A DNA stretch of 64,000 nucleotides, from assembly GCA_943331105.2 (NCBI GenBank), contig CALQKH020000011.1, positions 79,683 through 143,682 of the forward strand. The letters are read 5' to 3'. Origin of the DNA: Akkermansia muciniphila (GTDB taxonomy: Bacteria; Pseudomonadota; Gammaproteobacteria; Burkholderiales; Burkholderiaceae_C). The notes under the pieces are model-generated. The model saw only the letters and a list, made by a program, of their open reading frames with translations, was not told the DNA's origin and made no database searches. The translations under genes were made by a program, and so were the position numbers. Of this stretch, positions 63,140 to 64,000 are shown in pieces (position 1 is the first letter of the stretch; each line of letters opens with the position of its first letter).

Positions 63140-64000
63140 ATGTCTCACTCATTCGACCCCATTGACAACACATCCAACAATGAGCACTTCCAAGAAGTGC
63201 TTGACAATGCACTGAGCAGCCCTTCACGCCGTTCTATTTTGCGCGGCGGCTTGGGCCTGGCCTCCATGTTTGCTTTGCCCATGTTGCCCGGTTGCGGCGG
63301 CTCCTCCGCAGCAAGCAATACATTGCCCGCTTTGGCCAGCAGCACCTTGCTGAAGTTCACGCCGGTTGCCAAGAGCATTGCCGACCAAGTATGGGTTCCC
63401 GCAGGCTACACCGCCAAAGTCCTGCATGCCACTGGCGACACCATCAAAACAGGCGTTGCGGCCTACTCCAATGCAGGCACCGACGACGCTGAAAGCTGGG
63501 CCAACCGCGTGGGTGACCAGCATGACGGCACTGAGATTTTCTACATCGGCTCCAACGGCAAATCCAAAGGCAGCTACAGCTACGCATCCGGCGACAAAGC
63601 CGTGCTGGCCGTCAACAATGAAAGCTCGGCAGAAGCGCACTTGCTGCATCCGACCGGTCAGACCTCTGGCGCGGCTATCGGCAAAAAATTCGACCAATTC
63701 GGCACCTGGCCCTTAGGTGTTCGTCCCGCGTCCGAAGCCATCAAAGAAATTTTGTCCCACGGCGTCACGCTGGTGGAACTGAACTTGGATTCGAACGGCA
63801 AACCCACTGGCTACAACGCGACATCGGCGCTGAACCGCAGAATCAATCCTGAAACAGTCATGACGGTGACTGGGCCTGCTGCTGAGCTGGCCAATTTGAA
63901 AACCATGATGGTCACCAAGTTTGACCCCACTGGCAGCACAGTGCGCGGCACCCTGAACAACTGCGGCACTGGCGTCACTCCTTGGGGTACCTTGATCACT
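63140..64000 (+). CDS. phoX: PhoX-family alkaline phosphatase, N-terminal part (truncated by window edge)
   Basis: 287 codons are visible from ATG 63140 (MSHSFDPIDNTSNNEHFQ). A twin-arginine signal SRRSILRGGLGLASM at about residue 29 is followed by a hydrophobic stretch and a GCGG site. The mature part shows VPAGYTAKVLHATGD, NRVGDQHDGTEIFYIG, VNNESSAEAHLLHPTG and NNCGTGVTPWGTLIT, typical of calcium/iron PhoX enzymes that release phosphate from esters in the periplasm. The C-terminal half is outside the window. Confidence 0.93.
   Translation, partial: MSHSFDPIDNTSNNEHFQEVLDNALSSPSRRSILRGGLGLASMFALPMLPGCGGSSAASNTLPALASSTLLKFTPVAKSIADQVWVPAGYTAKVLHATGDTIKTGVAAYSNAGTDDAESWANRVGDQHDGTEIFYIGSNGKSKGSYSYASGDKAVLAVNNESSAEAHLLHPTGQTSGAAIGKKFDQFGTWPLGVRPASEAIKEILSHGVTLVELNLDSNGKPTGYNATSALNRRINPETVMTVTGPAAELANLKTMMVTKFDPTGSTVRGTLNNCGTGVTPWGTLIT

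Overview
The window looks like a chromosomal segment of a freshwater betaproteobacterium of the Comamonadaceae (Limnohabitans/Rhodoferax-like). This is inferred from high G+C coding usage, the ffs/dnaX/ybaB/recR and pst-phoU-phoB-phoR arrangements, and protein resemblance; no database search was possible. Both ends cut genes: nadE at base 1 and a phoX-type phosphatase at base 64000.

Bases 1-27000 are mostly housekeeping. They hold nadE (partial), a FemAB-like acyltransferase, pyrophosphatase, an aldehyde dehydrogenase, molybdenum cofactor genes (moaA, mobA, moeA), an RND efflux pair, rnhA, a methyltransferase, gloB, mltD, an orphan substrate-binding protein, recR-ybaB-dnaX with a divergent SRP RNA gene (ffs), a flavoprotein, trxA, rho, rpmE2, a GT39-like membrane protein and a MATE transporter.

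Bases 27000-64000 are dominated by phosphorus. The right end carries pstSCAB-phoU-phoBR, then phoX. To its left is a locus that looks like phosphate-starvation lipid remodelling: a MurG/MGDG-synthase-like glycosyltransferase, an MptE/DUF115-like protein, a small zinc-ribbon protein, a phosphatidylserine decarboxylase, a membrane-anchored aminotransferase, a small membrane protein, a GT4 glycosyltransferase, an LplT-like transporter and UDP-glucose dehydrogenase. Many promoters here carry Pho-box-like repeats (7-mers at 11-nt pitch), and eight of twelve are followed after exactly 10 nt by a plausible -10. One drives a small-protein/ParA/phosphoesterase operon.

The lipid locus is split by a phosphonate island of about 15.9 kb: phnF-DUF1045-phnN, phnGHIJ-GNAT-phnKLM, a TatT-TatP-DctQM TRAP transporter, phnCDE and a PhnZ/TmpB-like HD oxygenase. 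A direct repeat of about 113 bp flanks it. In the left copy the zinc-ribbon gene is intact and the psd 3' end is a decayed remnant; in the right copy psd is intact and only the zinc-ribbon tail remains. The two genes were therefore probably convergent and overlapping before the island entered between them.

Together, the right half describes a cell that scavenges phosphate (Pst, PhoX), takes up and cleaves phosphonates (Phn), handles polyphosphate (PPK2) and probably swaps phospholipids for glycolipids when phosphate is short.
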